DNA from: Thermothelomyces thermophilus ATCC 42464
Lineage: Eukaryota > Ascomycota > Sordariomycetes > Sordariales > Chaetomiaceae
Direction: 5' to 3'
Assembly: GCF_000226095.1 (NCBI RefSeq)
Contig: NC_016472.1
Location: 7,502,001 to 7,566,000 of the forward strand
Length of the DNA stretch: 64,000 nt
A model generated the notes under the pieces. It searched no databases. It had not been told where the DNA came from and saw only the letters and a program-made list of their open reading frames with translations. The position numbers were made by a program, and so were the translations under genes. Below are positions 34,303-45,016 of the stretch, piece by piece (position 1 is the stretch's first letter; each line of letters begins with the position of its first letter).

Positions 34303-37149
34303 TCATAGAGCATAGTTCTCGGTGTGCAAAAAGATCTCCTCGAGCATGTCGTCGCCCCAGATCTCGGCCTGGAGGGCGGCCACCGTGTTGGCGACGCCGA
34401 CGCGCATCGAGGGCGGGCCGCACACGAACACGGCCGTGCGCCGGCCCAGGATCCCCCGCCCGTCCGGCCCGCCCGTAGCCCACTCCCTCAGCATGTACCC
34501 GAGGTCCGGGCGGCCGTACTCGACGCTCCACCCGCCGTCGATCTCGTGCGGGACCGGGAAGGCGAAGCGCATCAGCGACCGCTGGAACTCGGTCGGCGTC
34601 TCGGGGAACCCAAAGTCGAACCCGGACGGCGGGCCGAACGTGCTCGTCGGCCGCGGCCGCGAGAAGCCGGCCCCGTCCGTGCGGAGGTGCGCCAGTTCCG
34701 GCGCGCGGACGGGCTCTGCGCTGCCCTTGTCGCCGCCGCCGCTCTCGGTGGTCTCGCCCATGTTGGCTTGAGCCTGCTCGGGGTTTTGGTCGTGCTCATT
34801 GTAGTCATGGCTCTTGACGTCGCTGGGCATCTCATTGCCGCCGCCACCACCACCACCACCACCGCCACCGCTGCATGCTTCGCTTAGCACTTGGCTCAGG
34901 CGGGGTTTGGCTTCTGCGATGATCTGGCTGTACCGCTGTCTCCCTGCCGGCGGGGCGTAGTTGAAGTGTGGGATGCCTTCGGGGCGCAAGGCGCCGAGAG
35001 GCGGGAAGTGGAACTCGCCGTCCATCTTCTTGTTCTTCTTCTTCTGCGCGCCCCCCGAGTGGCCGTCCGAGGAGAGCGGCTCGGAGCCCTTGGCGTCGCC
35101 ATCGCGGCCTTCGAGTCGGCGGAGCGCCTCCTCGGCGGGCGACAACCCGGTCCCGTTCGACGGCGGAGGGCCCGGGGGCGGAGGCGGGAAGGTGTGCGGT
35201 TGGAGGTACTTCTGCTGCGGCAGCGCCGTGATGCGGTCTTCGTCCTCGCGGCGGAGCTCGCGCTCCCTCTCCGGATCGCCCTGCGCCTCGGCCATGATGA
35301 GGGCGCTGTTACGCTTGCTCGCGATGCCCGCGACGAAACCGTCCAGCTTGTCGTGGAACATGTTGCTCAGCGGCCGGGGCGCGCGGCCGTGAGGCATCGC
35401 GTGGTTCGGCTTCTGCCTGACCGCCGCGGTGACGAAGAACTTGCACGTAACGCTCTCCGGCGGCGCCGACTCGCGGCAGATGCGGAGCTCCTCGCGGAAC
35501 CAGTCCATGGCCTCGAGCCGCTTGAGCGCCCACACCACCACGATCTTCTTGGTGATGGCCTTCCCGTCCCGCATGCGCTTGATCAGGTTGAGGAGCTGCG
35601 ACATCAGCGAGGTGATGCCGCTGCCCCCGGCGATCAGGATGCACGTGTCGAACGCGGCCAGCTCGCGACGCATCCCGCCGTAAGGGCCGTCGAGGAAGGC
35701 GCGGTACGTGTGGAAGGGCCCCTTCTCGATGGCCGTCTCCAGCACCTTGCGCGTGAAGCCTCCGTAGGGGCGGAAGACGAGCACGCAGTCGCGGTACTCC
35801 TCGCCATACTCGGACGGGAAGTCCTCGCTGCAGAGGGAGGAGATGGTGAAGGGGTGGTTCTCGAGGAGCGAAATACCGGGCATCCGCAGATAGACGTACT
35901 GGCCCGGCTTCCACCGCATCCGCGTCGGGATCGTGATCTTGATGGCGTTCTCCGTCATGATGTTGATGGCGGCCTCGTCTCCGATGAGCCAGGACATGCG
36001 CCAGGGTCTCGCCCAGTTCAGCTTGAGGAGGCGCAGGATGTTGCACAGGGCAATGATGGCGACGGACGCGTACAGGTATCCCCAGGACATGAGAAAGTTC
36101 TTGGTGTGCCAGAAGAGCACGCCGAGGTAGACGTAACCGATGGGGGCGTGTAGGAGCGAGAAGAGCTCGTACGCAGTCCGGCGGATGACGGGCAGCGAGG
36201 CGACGCACAACCAGCAGAGCGGAACGAGGCAGGCGATTCCGGAACCGTAGATGATGCCGCTCCCGGGGGGGAAGAGCTTCTGGAACACCTGCATCCCGCC
36301 GTCCTCCCAGACGGGCTGGATGTAGAACGGGATCATGTGGATCAGCGACATGAAGAGACAGAGGTACCCCAGCCAGCGGTGGAAGACGTTGAGGCGCTCG
36401 GGTCCGATCCCCGTGATGATGGTGAGGATGTTCGCCTTGGTGCTCGTCGCGAAGATCCAGGGAGTCATGGCGACGGCGATCATGCCGGAGCGGATGGCGA
36501 GCGGGGGAGACCCGAACCGGATGCTCTGCCAGTACAGAGGCTGCTGCAAGAAGCTGAAGACGGTCACGAACGCGAGAGCGATGAAGACGCAACCCAACAC
36601 GGCGAGGGAGCTGAAGGTGAACCGGTGTTTCCTCCACACGATGTCCGGGATCGGGCGGTAAAAGACCCATCTGAAGAGGGCGAGGGTGTCGTTGACAAAG
36701 CCGACGGACGAGAAATGCGCCTTGGGCCTGAAGTTCTTGTTCTCCATCGGCGGCTCCTCCGGGAAGAAGTGCCTCCCCGACTCGGCCGTCGTATCGGCCG
36801 TCGTCACGGCCGTCGCCAGAGCCGCCGTCCGGTCCCAGCCCGGGTCCAGGGAGTACAGTTTCTGAAAGTGCTGCTCCATCTCCTGCTTGTATATGGCCTG
36901 CCGGATCTTGTCCTGCCAGTAGTGCCATATCCTCACCACCACCGTCAAGCCTCCGACCGCAATCGCAAAGTAGGTCCATCCCAGCCCGTACTTTCCAGAC
37001 TTCGTCCACGGATCCAGCGTGAGCGCCTGTACTAGGCCGGGAGGGCTGTTCGGTGAATAGGGAATGTCGATTCGTTTCACAAGCCCCGCAAGAGCCTGCG
37101 ATGAAGCATCCGCGGCGCTCCCTAGCGCCGGCTGGCCCGGTGAAGCCAT
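34303..37149 (-). CDS. Ferric reductase / NADPH oxidase-like membrane flavocytochrome
   Basis: Single exon, 948 residues. The order fits a plasma-membrane ferric-chelate reductase: N-terminal membrane segment (YFAIAVGGLTVVVRIWHYW), a heme-binding transmembrane core with paired histidines (FHRWLGYLCLFMSLIHMIPF near 255 and 270; SLLHAPIGYVYLGVLFWH near 333 and 347), the FAD site (ENHPFTISSL near 431), the NAD(P) site (ILIAGGSGITSLMSQ near 506) and the C-terminal cofactor motif VFVCGPPSM near 905. The enzyme passes electrons from cytosolic NADPH to extracellular Fe(III). Between the nucleotide-binding parts (about 630-850) lies a long low-complexity insert with Pro, Gly and Lys runs, which makes it longer than typical family members near 700 residues. 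Its position beside a TRI12-type transporter might reflect iron metabolism (inference). Confidence 0.9.
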   Translation of the reverse strand: MASPGQPALGSAADASSQALAGLVKRIDIPYSPNSPPGLVQALTLDPWTKSGKYGLGWTYFAIAVGGLTVVVRIWHYWQDKIRQAIYKQEMEQHFQKLYSLDPGWDRTAALATAVTTADTTAESGRHFFPEEPPMENKNFRPKAHFSSVGFVNDTLALFRWVFYRPIPDIVWRKHRFTFSSLAVLGCVFIALAFVTVFSFLQQPLYWQSIRFGSPPLAIRSGMIAVAMTPWIFATSTKANILTIITGIGPERLNVFHRWLGYLCLFMSLIHMIPFYIQPVWEDGGMQVFQKLFPPGSGIIYGSGIACLVPLCWLCVASLPVIRRTAYELFSLLHAPIGYVYLGVLFWHTKNFLMSWGYLYASVAIIALCNILRLLKLNWARPWRMSWLIGDEAAINIMTENAIKITIPTRMRWKPGQYVYLRMPGISLLENHPFTISSLCSEDFPSEYGEEYRDCVLVFRPYGGFTRKVLETAIEKGPFHTYRAFLDGPYGGMRRELAAFDTCILIAGGSGITSLMSQLLNLIKRMRDGKAITKKIVVVWALKRLEAMDWFREELRICRESAPPESVTCKFFVTAAVRQKPNHAMPHGRAPRPLSNMFHDKLDGFVAGIASKRNSALIMAEAQGDPERERELRREDEDRITALPQQKYLQPHTFPPPPPGPPPSNGTGLSPAEEALRRLEGRDGDAKGSEPLSSDGHSGGAQKKKNKKMDGEFHFPPLGALRPEGIPHFNYAPPAGRQRYSQIIAEAKPRLSQVLSEACSGGGGGGGGGGGNEMPSDVKSHDYNEHDQNPEQAQANMGETTESGGGDKGSAEPVRAPELAHLRTDGAGFSRPRPTSTFGPPSGFDFGFPETPTEFQRSLMRFAFPVPHEIDGGWSVEYGRPDLGYMLREWATGGPDGRGILGRRTAVFVCGPPSMRVGVANTVAALQAEIWGDDMLEEIFLHTENYAL

Positions 37150-39344
37150 CTGCCGTGTTGATTGGGCTCGTGGGAGTCGGTCAATCGTCTGGCCCGGGCA
37201 CTGACTGCCCTGTCACCTCTCTCCACGACCTCCCCGGGACCAGAATCGCCGTCAAGGCTGTTGCTGAAACAGCGAGACCAAGAAATGTCGGGCCGCCAGA
37301 TATTAGTTGGTGCTGAACATCGAGACCTGGACATCCATAGGAATAGCGAAAAAGAAGGGCGCCGAAGGGTGAGTATGCCGTCGGCCCGGGAGGAGGGTTA
37401 CGGTGATATATATAAATATCCTCCCTGTCGAACGGAGCTGGCGCCGCAACAGCGTGGCAGTGGCCGTGTGGCCCAACTTCCGGTTTTGTTGATTTTTGGC
37501 ACAATATGCGTGTTCCTCGAATTTAGGCGGTTGCTCGATATGCGCGCTGGGAGTTGATACTCTCTGGGAGCAGCTTGATCCCGGCCGAGCCTGTCCAACG
37601 GAGCCAGAACTCGGCGACGCGGTTGATACACGGCAGAAGGTGGCCTGCGAGCGAGGTTTTTTGCGAAGCTCGGGGCACACCAAGATTCGGCGGTGGCGTG
37701 AGATCTAATATGGGTTAAGCTGTGCTGCACGGCTGCATCGGTATCACACGGCAGCGGAGATAATGTCGCCGGAAGACCCAGGCACAGTCGGGTATTCGCT
37801 AGTGTAGGGTCTGTTGGCGGTATGTAGAGGAGATACTGTACAACTCCACTAGTCGGCAGAGCTGCACAGGCGGACAACTATGCTTCGGGCCTTGCAGGTC
37901 CGGCAAGCATTGGGGGGGGAAGAAAGGGGGGAGGGGGGGGGGGGGGGTTGTTTGTTGGGAAATGGCCAAACTCTGTACCTACCGCAGCAGTGATCTGCAG
38001 CTGCTGCCCTATTTTTTTTCACGAGGCGTTGCTCTTGCCGTTGCGCAAGCGGACGGGAAGCACGCGCAGTTGGCAACGTGCGCGCACGGAAGACAGATGC
38101 TATGGCGGGAACGTTCTCACACACTCCCACGAACATGGAGGTTTCTCGGTGATAGCAAGTTCCTCGCACCACGGGAACGCGTAGAACAAGACAAATGTGC
38201 CACTTGAAAAGCCCTGGTCAAGTAGTTCACATCAATGTCCCAGGAGAATATCATCCAGTCAGGAAGCCGCAATCCATAAACCAAAGAGAACCTTCGGCAG
38301 CCCAGTCGCGAATGCGACCGTCAATGTGGCCGTCTGCTAGCGTACTGTGTCTGCTTGACTTGCTTGCATCTGGGATGCGGGACGCGAATTGGATTCGAGC
38401 ACCCCCGCAGCAGCAGTGACCGCCCCTCCCCCAGCGGCCCTCGAGATTCCATGCGAGCCGTTCAGCAGCATTGTGACTTACCCGGAGGGCCCCCAATCAA
38501 ACCATGCGTCGAATCGCGTTCGAGGAGCGAGGTGATGATTGAGTTGCGGCCCGGCGAATGAGGCGCAAGCAACAGCTGGGGGGGAAGGTGGTCACTCACT
38601 GGTGGTGGGATGTGTTCCGGGGAAGAGAGGCCGGCCCGAGTGGGGAAGTTGCACGAACGGTGACAGGGTTATCTTCGGTCATCTCAAGGCTCGGCGGCAA
38701 GCACGAAGTCCTGATTGGCCAACCACTCTTTCCCGTCTCTGCTCTTCAACCCTGCTGTGATCTACGAATGGAACGACTTGCTGCAGGGGACCTCAGGTAC
38801 CGTACCTGACCTGTCTCGGAAACCGGGAACTGGATAACTGCCTAACTAATAGTGCTCCTTCATCCTCCCAAAATGGTGCAGTGTCTTTGCTTCCTACGCG
38901 AGGGAGGGCTTCCGAAGTTCATGGCTGAATGGAGAATTTCATGCAGCGTGTCACGCACTTGTGCAGTGCATGCAATCAAGCAATGAGCAGGACTTGGCTC
39001 TCGTCTGTTCCGGCAGGTTGGGTCGGCCGTCTCTCATAACCGCCGTGGGAACGGTGATAGGCTGCTGTCTCGACTCAATAGTCTCGACTTGACGATTGCG
39101 TGATGAGGAACACTTGCGTTCGCTGTCCGGATAGCAGATTGGTCACTACATGCAAACTGCTGCCCCGCTCAGGTATCCGAACCCGAATTCCAGAGTCCTG
39201 TGGTGCCTGTGATGGAGATGCGCACCGTGCATGCGGGTAGTCTAGTGTAGTGATACTCTCGGAAGAGACGAAGGGGCTGTTTGAAAGTCCTCAATTACGA
39301 TGACTCGACACATTACGCGAAGACTGGCGGATATCCGGTTGTGC
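37150..39344. other. Long intergenic region upstream of ferric reductase
   Basis: About 2.2 kb. It carries the ferric reductase promoter and the 3' flank of the FAD oxidoreductase gene. A 15-base G run lies at 37933-37947. I see only short unsupported open frames. Confidence 0.45.
37933..37947. repeat. Poly-G run of 15
   Basis: Fifteen consecutive G, preceded by shorter G runs from 37913. G-rich over about 35 nt. Confidence 0.9.
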
Positions 39345-40625
39345 TCAGTTCGCAGACAGTTCCCTTGCCCTGTTCCCGTCAAGAGCTAGCCCGCTCACAT
39401 CCACACTGAGCGTCCGTCCCTGCACCATCTCAGCCAGCACGATACCCGTGCCGAGACTCATCGCGATACCCCACGGCCCGTGGCCGGCGGCAATATACAC
39501 GCCACCCTCGGCCCCGGGTCTCGTCACCACACCAGCACCGAGGTCTCCATCCCGTATCCGCGAGATGATGGGCGTCCCCCACGCTGTCACCGGCCGGAAG
39601 CACAGCCCCTCCCGCACGACCTCCAGGTCGTCTTCCGCCTCCGGCCCGGTTCCAAGAATCTCCCTTGCTGCCTGCCGCAGCTGAGCCAGGTCCTCTTTGT
39701 ATGGCGTCGCCTTCCCCGCCGCTGCGTCCGGAAGCGGCAGAGTCGATGAGTTCAACCCTGAGAAGTAAATGTGCCCGTCCAGTCTCGAGAACATCTCTGG
39801 GCAGAACCCCTGTGTGTGCGTGGCGAAGACGGCATGGCAGCCTTTGCTCTCCAGTCCGGTATGCCACCGCGGCGACTTGAGGACCAGCGAGTGCCCGGCC
39901 AGGCTCTGGATCGGGACCTGCAGATCCGACTCGGGGAACAACGTCTGGAAGACCTGCCCCGTCCACGCACCGGCCGTGATGATCAGCCTCGCACAGGGCA
40001 GCTCCGTCTCCGTAGCAGACGGCTTGGTATCGATGATGCGAATACCGACCAGCTCGCCCTTCGCATCCGTGCTCACCGAGACCGGCTTAGCCGGGTGATG
40101 AAGCTTCACACCGCGCTGGAGGCATTCTTGCAAGAGGAACTGGCAGAGCAAGAGGGGATCGAGCTGCGCCGTCGAACCCTCGTCGCTGATGAGCTCGATG
40201 TGGTCGCCTTCCAGCCTCCGCAGCCACCCCGGCGTGTTTCCGGACAAGGGGTCCTGGATCACAGGGGCCGCGTCGGCGCGGCTGGTTCCGTGACGTAGCC
40301 AGTCGTCGCCTCGCGAACCCGAGTCTCGCGCCGCGGCAGATGCTGCGTAGCTGACGCATGTAGACCGCGAGTAACCCCACTTCTCGCGTCCGCCGTGTTC
40401 CTCTGCAAGCCGGCGGTGCTCATTGAAGCTGAGGGCGCCGAGAGCTGTCAACGAGGGTCCAAACCAGTCCTTGGCGAGGAAGCCGCCGGCGTAGCCAGAT
40501 GCAGAGGAGAAGAGCTCCGGTGACGGCTCGACCAGTTGAATGCTTGTCGGATCCTGATGCTGGGAGAGGTAGTAGGCCGTCGAAACACCGATGATACCCG
40601 CCCCAAGGATGACGGTCGAAGACAT
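39345..40625 (-). CDS. FAD-dependent oxidoreductase of the DAO family (Tda3-like)
   Basis: Single exon, 426 residues. The N-terminus has the FAD-binding Rossmann loop (VILGAGIIGVSTAYYLSQ, with GxGxxG). Further DAO-family blocks are SASGYAGGFLAKDWF, TAQLDPLLLCQFLLQECLQR, LIITAGAWTGQVFQTLFPES, LCFRPVTAWGTPIISRI and VYIAAGHGPWGIAMSLGTG. This arrangement fits the D-amino-acid-oxidase-like superfamily and resembles yeast Tda3, a poorly characterised oxidoreductase linked to endosomal sorting. The substrate is not known. No signal peptide or C-terminal peroxisomal SKL is seen (the end is RARELSAN), so a cytosolic location is likely. The gene is divergent from an SDR gene across only 485 bp. Confidence 0.85.
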   Translation of the reverse strand: MSSTVILGAGIIGVSTAYYLSQHQDPTSIQLVEPSPELFSSASGYAGGFLAKDWFGPSLTALGALSFNEHRRLAEEHGGREKWGYSRSTCVSYAASAAARDSGSRGDDWLRHGTSRADAAPVIQDPLSGNTPGWLRRLEGDHIELISDEGSTAQLDPLLLCQFLLQECLQRGVKLHHPAKPVSVSTDAKGELVGIRIIDTKPSATETELPCARLIITAGAWTGQVFQTLFPESDLQVPIQSLAGHSLVLKSPRWHTGLESKGCHAVFATHTQGFCPEMFSRLDGHIYFSGLNSSTLPLPDAAAGKATPYKEDLAQLRQAAREILGTGPEAEDDLEVVREGLCFRPVTAWGTPIISRIRDGDLGAGVVTRPGAEGGVYIAAGHGPWGIAMSLGTGIVLAEMVQGRTLSVDVSGLALDGNRARELSAN

Positions 40626-41110
40626 CTTAACAGTTGCACGACGGAACTAAAGCCAGAAAGCTGTTGTGGAAAAAAAAAAAAGAAAAGAAAAAGAAAAAGA
40701 AAACCCTGTTCGGGAATATATCACATAGTCCGTTTCGCGAGGAGGTAAAAGCTGTTCATTATATATACCACCAACCTGGGAGAGCATCGATCGACCTGCC
40801 GGCAAATAACAATAACCCCGCGCCCTATTCCCCGAGCACATCCATAGCGCCGCATGAGCGGGTCGATGGAGAAGCCGAGATCTGAACCAGGCACAGGTTA
40901 TGGAGCAGTCGACCCGGCGTGACGCCCTTGGATTAACAAGAATTCTTCCCCACTCCCCACATGGAGGGGCTCTGTTGGGAGATTTTTCGAATCGGAAAGC
41001 AGGGTAATCCAGTTTACACATCAATCAGCCCATCTGTTTTGCAATCGTTACACAGTAGTACCGTGCCAAGCGGCTATTTGAATTGGAAGGTTCGGCATTC
41101 CCAACAAAGG
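40626..41110. promoter_or_regulatory. Shared divergent upstream region of DAO and SDR genes
   Basis: 485 bp between two start codons pointing away from each other, so it must hold both promoters. It has an A/G-rich stretch at 40669-40702. No specific binding sites are called. Confidence 0.5.
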
Positions 41111-42015
41111 ATGGAATCGAAGGTGGTCATTGTTACCGGCGCGAGCCGTGGTATCGGCCTCGCTGTTGCCCAATCCCTGTTGGCGTCATCCCAAAAGGTG
41201 GTCCTTGTTTCCAGGTCGGCCGATCAGCTTCAACAGCTGAAGGATAGCTTTCCTTCGCAAGTCGCTTTTCTTGCGGCTGATATGACAGCTGCTGACGTAA
41301 GTGAAGTGCACCGCGCGAGAAACACGGCCGACCTTGGTTGCAGCAAGCTCGGAACGTGCAGAGACATGCAGGGGCCTATGTTGACCTTTCTCAAGACAGC
41401 CCGGAGAGTAACAGAGCTCGCTACCCTTACCTTTGGGAGGATAGACGGGGTCGTTGTCAACCACGGCGTGCTTTCTCCCATGACGCGAATCGAAAATGCC
41501 TCGATCGAGGAGTGGAAGAAGCTCTATGATGCGAACTTCTTCAGTGCGCTTGCATTGGTGGGTGAGAAGTGCCAAGGGCGACAAAGAACCGGCGCTGACG
41601 CTTTTACAAGACCAAGCAGGCAATCCCTCACCTGCGGGCTTCGAAGGGCCGAATCGTATTCGTCTCCTCCGGCGCCGCAACCGGCGCTTATACTGCGTGG
41701 GGAGCCTACGGCTCTTCCAAGGCTGCCTTGAACTCTCTTGCAAAACACATCGCCGTCGAGGAGCCCGACATCACCGCCGTAGCCATCAGCCCGGGTCGGG
41801 TCGACACCGACATGCAGAAAGAACTTCGTGAGAAGGGCTCGGAGATGTCGAAGAAGGACTACGACACGTTCGTGGCCGACTTTGAAGAGGGCAGACTGAA
41901 CAAGCCCGAGCTGCCCGGCGGTGTCATCGCAAAGCTGTCTCTGGACGCCAAGCCAGAGCTTTCCGGCAAATATTTTAAGTGGGATGCATCAGACTTGGTT
42001 GAGTATCGCCAGTAG
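41111..42015 (+). CDS. Short-chain dehydrogenase/reductase (classical SDR)
   Basis: Three exons, 41111-41296, 41396-41557 and 41611-42015, 250 residues, the normal SDR size. The NAD(P) loop TGASRGIG lies at residues 9-16; NHGV corresponds to the NAG motif; the catalytic Ser and YxxxK are seen in VFVSSGAATGAY and GAYGSSKAALN; ISPGRVDTDM follows. The likely reaction is NADP-dependent reduction of a carbonyl, substrate unknown; the closest look is to the yeast Irc24/YIR035C/Yir036c group. Intron 1 is 99 nt with no stop in the reading frame, so its retention would add 33 residues. Intron 2 (53 nt) could use one of three nearby acceptors; the chosen one gives LTKQAIPHLR. An in-frame upstream Met at 40961 exists but adds nonhomologous residues. 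Confidence 0.88.
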
Positions 42016-43255
42016 TTACGGTAATCTTGGGATCTGCCCGAAATGCTGGTCAGCTTTGATCGTACCAAGAATCCATGGAGCATTAGACGCTTTGGATAAG
42101 GGCAATCAGACAAAAAAAAGAAGGCTTTATGTTCCTCCACATGTTAAGCTTCGGTATTAGCATGGAATAAAGTGGTTCATCACAAGCTGCAAAGTCAGTT
42201 CCAGTATTGAAGAGAAAGCGACCTACCGTCTGCGACGTCCTTCGCCTCACACTTGATTCACACGAGTTGACGACTGGGTTCCGGGTCAGTATGATGCTGA
42301 AAAAGCGGCACTCATCCTGCTATAATCGGGTGTTGTTGGAGATCAGGTGATATGTGTCCATCATGAATTATCGGCATTGGAATGAATAGTACAGTATTGA
42401 GCATCATGTCGCGGATGTATCCGTCGTTGGAAATCGAACTGGTTCTGCGAAAGCCATCTGCATCCACAGCCCTGTTAGCAAGGCCTAGAGATCAACGGCA
42501 ATAGGTAGTTTCGGCTGCTAGGATTGGATAAGTTCAGAGATGTCGTTTGGCTTGACAGTGTCTATCACCATGTGTAGGTCTGATAGGGGCGACACGATAT
42601 GCTCATCATTGTAATGGCTCGAGGAAAAGAAAAATGTCCCATATCTGCGTACCTTACCTGAGCATTACTTTGCTCGGACCAGAAGACAAAAAAAAATGGA
42701 GCGGTATTGCTGTTGTTGGAGGGAGGAAAAGAGAGCCAGTGTTTGGTGTTTTGTAGATGCGTCGGACTCCTCGGCCGCTTTTGGTTGTTGCAGATTCTGG
42801 CGTCGGTGCCGGAAGAACTCTACTTGGATTGAGAGGTGGACTCTACGCTAGAATTTTTTTTGACGCTGCTAGTAGGGTTCTAGTGGGCCTCATCAAGGTG
42901 CCCGTTGTGGCTGAAGCGCAACGAGGGGCACTAAGCCACAGGGAGGTGTGGGACGCGTCAAGAGTGGCCGCGAGCTGGCATTGGGTGCGTCAGGAACCAC
43001 TGACTGAAGGAACGGCAAGCAGGTATAAAGACTGTTCACCAACTCCAGGCTAGGGGAGCGCTCGGCTCTCCTTAGTTCACAACCATGTTTGTTCATCTCC
43101 CAAGGGCTTCGAAGTGCTACATCCCCTGGGGAAAATCATTTCACACCTGATTTCAGACAGTTGCACGTCGTCTTTCACCAGCGCCGCAGCCTGCAACCTC
43201 GCTCTCTTGCCTTCGTCGTCCTCGAGGGGCTGGGACCCTCTTGCGGAACATCATC
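42016..43255. other. Intergenic region between SDR and NC2-beta genes
   Basis: About 1.2 kb. No gene seen. It should contain the NC2-beta promoter. Confidence 0.5.
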
Positions 43256-44472
43256 ATGTCAGATCATGAATTTGGAGGTTAGTTATCACGTTTACAGCAT
43301 TTTGCCTGGTTTCATTCATTGTTCCGAAATTTATTTCATCTCGTCCCGGCAAACTGCCTTCCCACGCTGTTGCCTTTGTGGCTGCGCTTATTCAAGTGAA
43401 TCGCAGTCGCGCAGCAGGTTTTATGCAAGAGGCATCCAGTTGGTCAAGGAGAAGTTGACATTGCGATGCGCCTCATCTCTAGCGTCTGTGGGTTGCCCGG
43501 GGAAGCAGCAGATACAAATCACGCGAAACTGACTTTGTGTCGGCGATACTCCAACTACACCTTTCCGCCATTGTATCTTGAGCTTTACCAATACGGTCAA
43601 GCGTCCTCCCGCATCGGATCGATACCGGATGATTTTCGATGCGGACCCGAGTAGTTCTCTTTCCAGTCTTACACAACAGTTTACTTCGCTGGATATGGCA
43701 TCGCAGGCTAACGTTTGCTAGGCAACGATGACCTCTCTCTACCAAAAGGTGTGTGTTATATTATTGGTCTGTTCCAGATGGCCGAGCTGTTGTGGTTAGA
43801 GCTACAGTCTCCTGCTGTTGATTTCATATCAGCGGCTGAGGTAGTTGTAGCCGCTGTCCATGCTGCACAGCTCAGATAGTTCGAGGAATGCCCGTGACTT
43901 TATCTCGATCGATCTTCCACCCGTGCCACTGAACAGCCGGGCCATAGGATGAGATGCGAGATCCTTCCGCGGCCGCCTCGAGCAGCAGTGCACCGGGGTT
44001 TCCAAGTGTCCCGGCCGCCAGTAGCAGATGAGATGCTGACCTCAATTAAGCCACCGTACAAAAAATAGTCGGTGAGATCTTGGCGGGATCGTCTGGCATC
44101 GCCTTTTCCAAGGAAGCGCGCGACGTCCTCATAGAATGCTGCGTCGAGTTTATCACCCTCATCAGCTCAGAGGCGAACGAAATTTCGGAGAAGGAAGCCA
44201 AAAAGACCATTGCGTGCGACCACATCATCAAAGCGCTCGATCAGCTTGGTTTCCCGGACTATGTTCCGGCAGTCCTCGAGGCCGCTGCCGAGCATAAAGA
44301 AGTCCAGAAGGTAGGCAAGCCGAATCGCTCGGTACGTTTTTCTCGATTCTAATCGAGTTTCTAGGGGCGTGAAAAGAAGGCGAACAAATTGGAGCAGAGT
44401 GGGCTGTCGCTGGAGGAGCTGGAGCGTCTCCAGCAAGAACAGTTCGCCGCCGCCGCCGCGAGGCATAATTGA
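43256..44472 (+). CDS. ncb2: Negative cofactor 2 beta subunit (Dr1), histone-fold transcription regulator
   Basis: NC2-beta pairs with NC2-alpha and binds TBP on promoter DNA, blocking or redirecting preinitiation complex assembly in the nucleus. Four exons: 43256-43277 (22 nt), 43722-43748 (27 nt), 44051-44310 and 44365-44472, 138 residues. The joined start is MSDHEFGGNDDLSLPKATVQ, then the histone fold: KIVGEILAGSSGIAFSKEAR, LIECCVEFITLISSEANEIS, KKTIACDHIIKALDQLGFPD. The C-terminal part is REKKANKLEQSGLSLEELER and a Gln/Ala end. All conserved parts of Dr1 are present. The first two introns are 444 and 302 nt, long for this genome, and separate very small exons. Confidence 0.93.
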
Positions 44473-45016
44473 TCCGTCTGCGTAGGGCGATCGGTGCAAC
44501 ACTGCGGCGCAATCTTGATGTATCAACAAATGGCGATGAGGCGCAGGTGGGGAGGATCGTTGGTTGAATCGTTGTTGACCCGGGAAGGCATGCATTGATT
44601 TGGCGTTGGAGCGCAATCGTTTAGATGGTTCGGAGACTTGCGGTATAAAAAATGAGCCTACGTTTTGGTACGAGATGGTTTGATCCGCCGTCTTGACGGG
44701 AAGTGGATGGTTTGCATCAGATGTTCTTTCGCAGCATGGCGTAGGCTAATGCGCCGGTGGGTGCTGGGCGCAGGGCCATGTCGAGAAGGCGAATAAGGGC
44801 AAATGGGACCGAGGCGCTGGGCACCGTCCCTCGGATGTTCTGTGTCCTCGACCATGAAAGACAGCGGAAAGGGTCGTGGTTCGAGACTCATACAAGCCCT
44901 ATATTCGGAGCGACCCAGACCTATCCTCTACATACAACCTACTTCCTCCCCCCCGAGATGCAATACGACAGGGATATTCCGCCATGTATGTCCCTCTGTC
45001 CGAGTGGAAAAGAGAT
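44473..45016. other. Convergent 3' region of NC2-beta and small mitochondrial gene
   Basis: About 540 bp. No gene seen. Confidence 0.5.

Noticed and set aside
35309-37009. 566-codon open frame on the same strand as the ferric reductase in another frame
   Set aside because: It is an out-of-frame shadow, rich in Arg, Pro and His; the reductase frame carries the heme, FAD and NADPH motifs.
44860-44900. GGTTCGAGACTC resembling a tRNA T-arm
   Set aside because: No matching acceptor stem, D-arm or anticodon arm could be placed around it.
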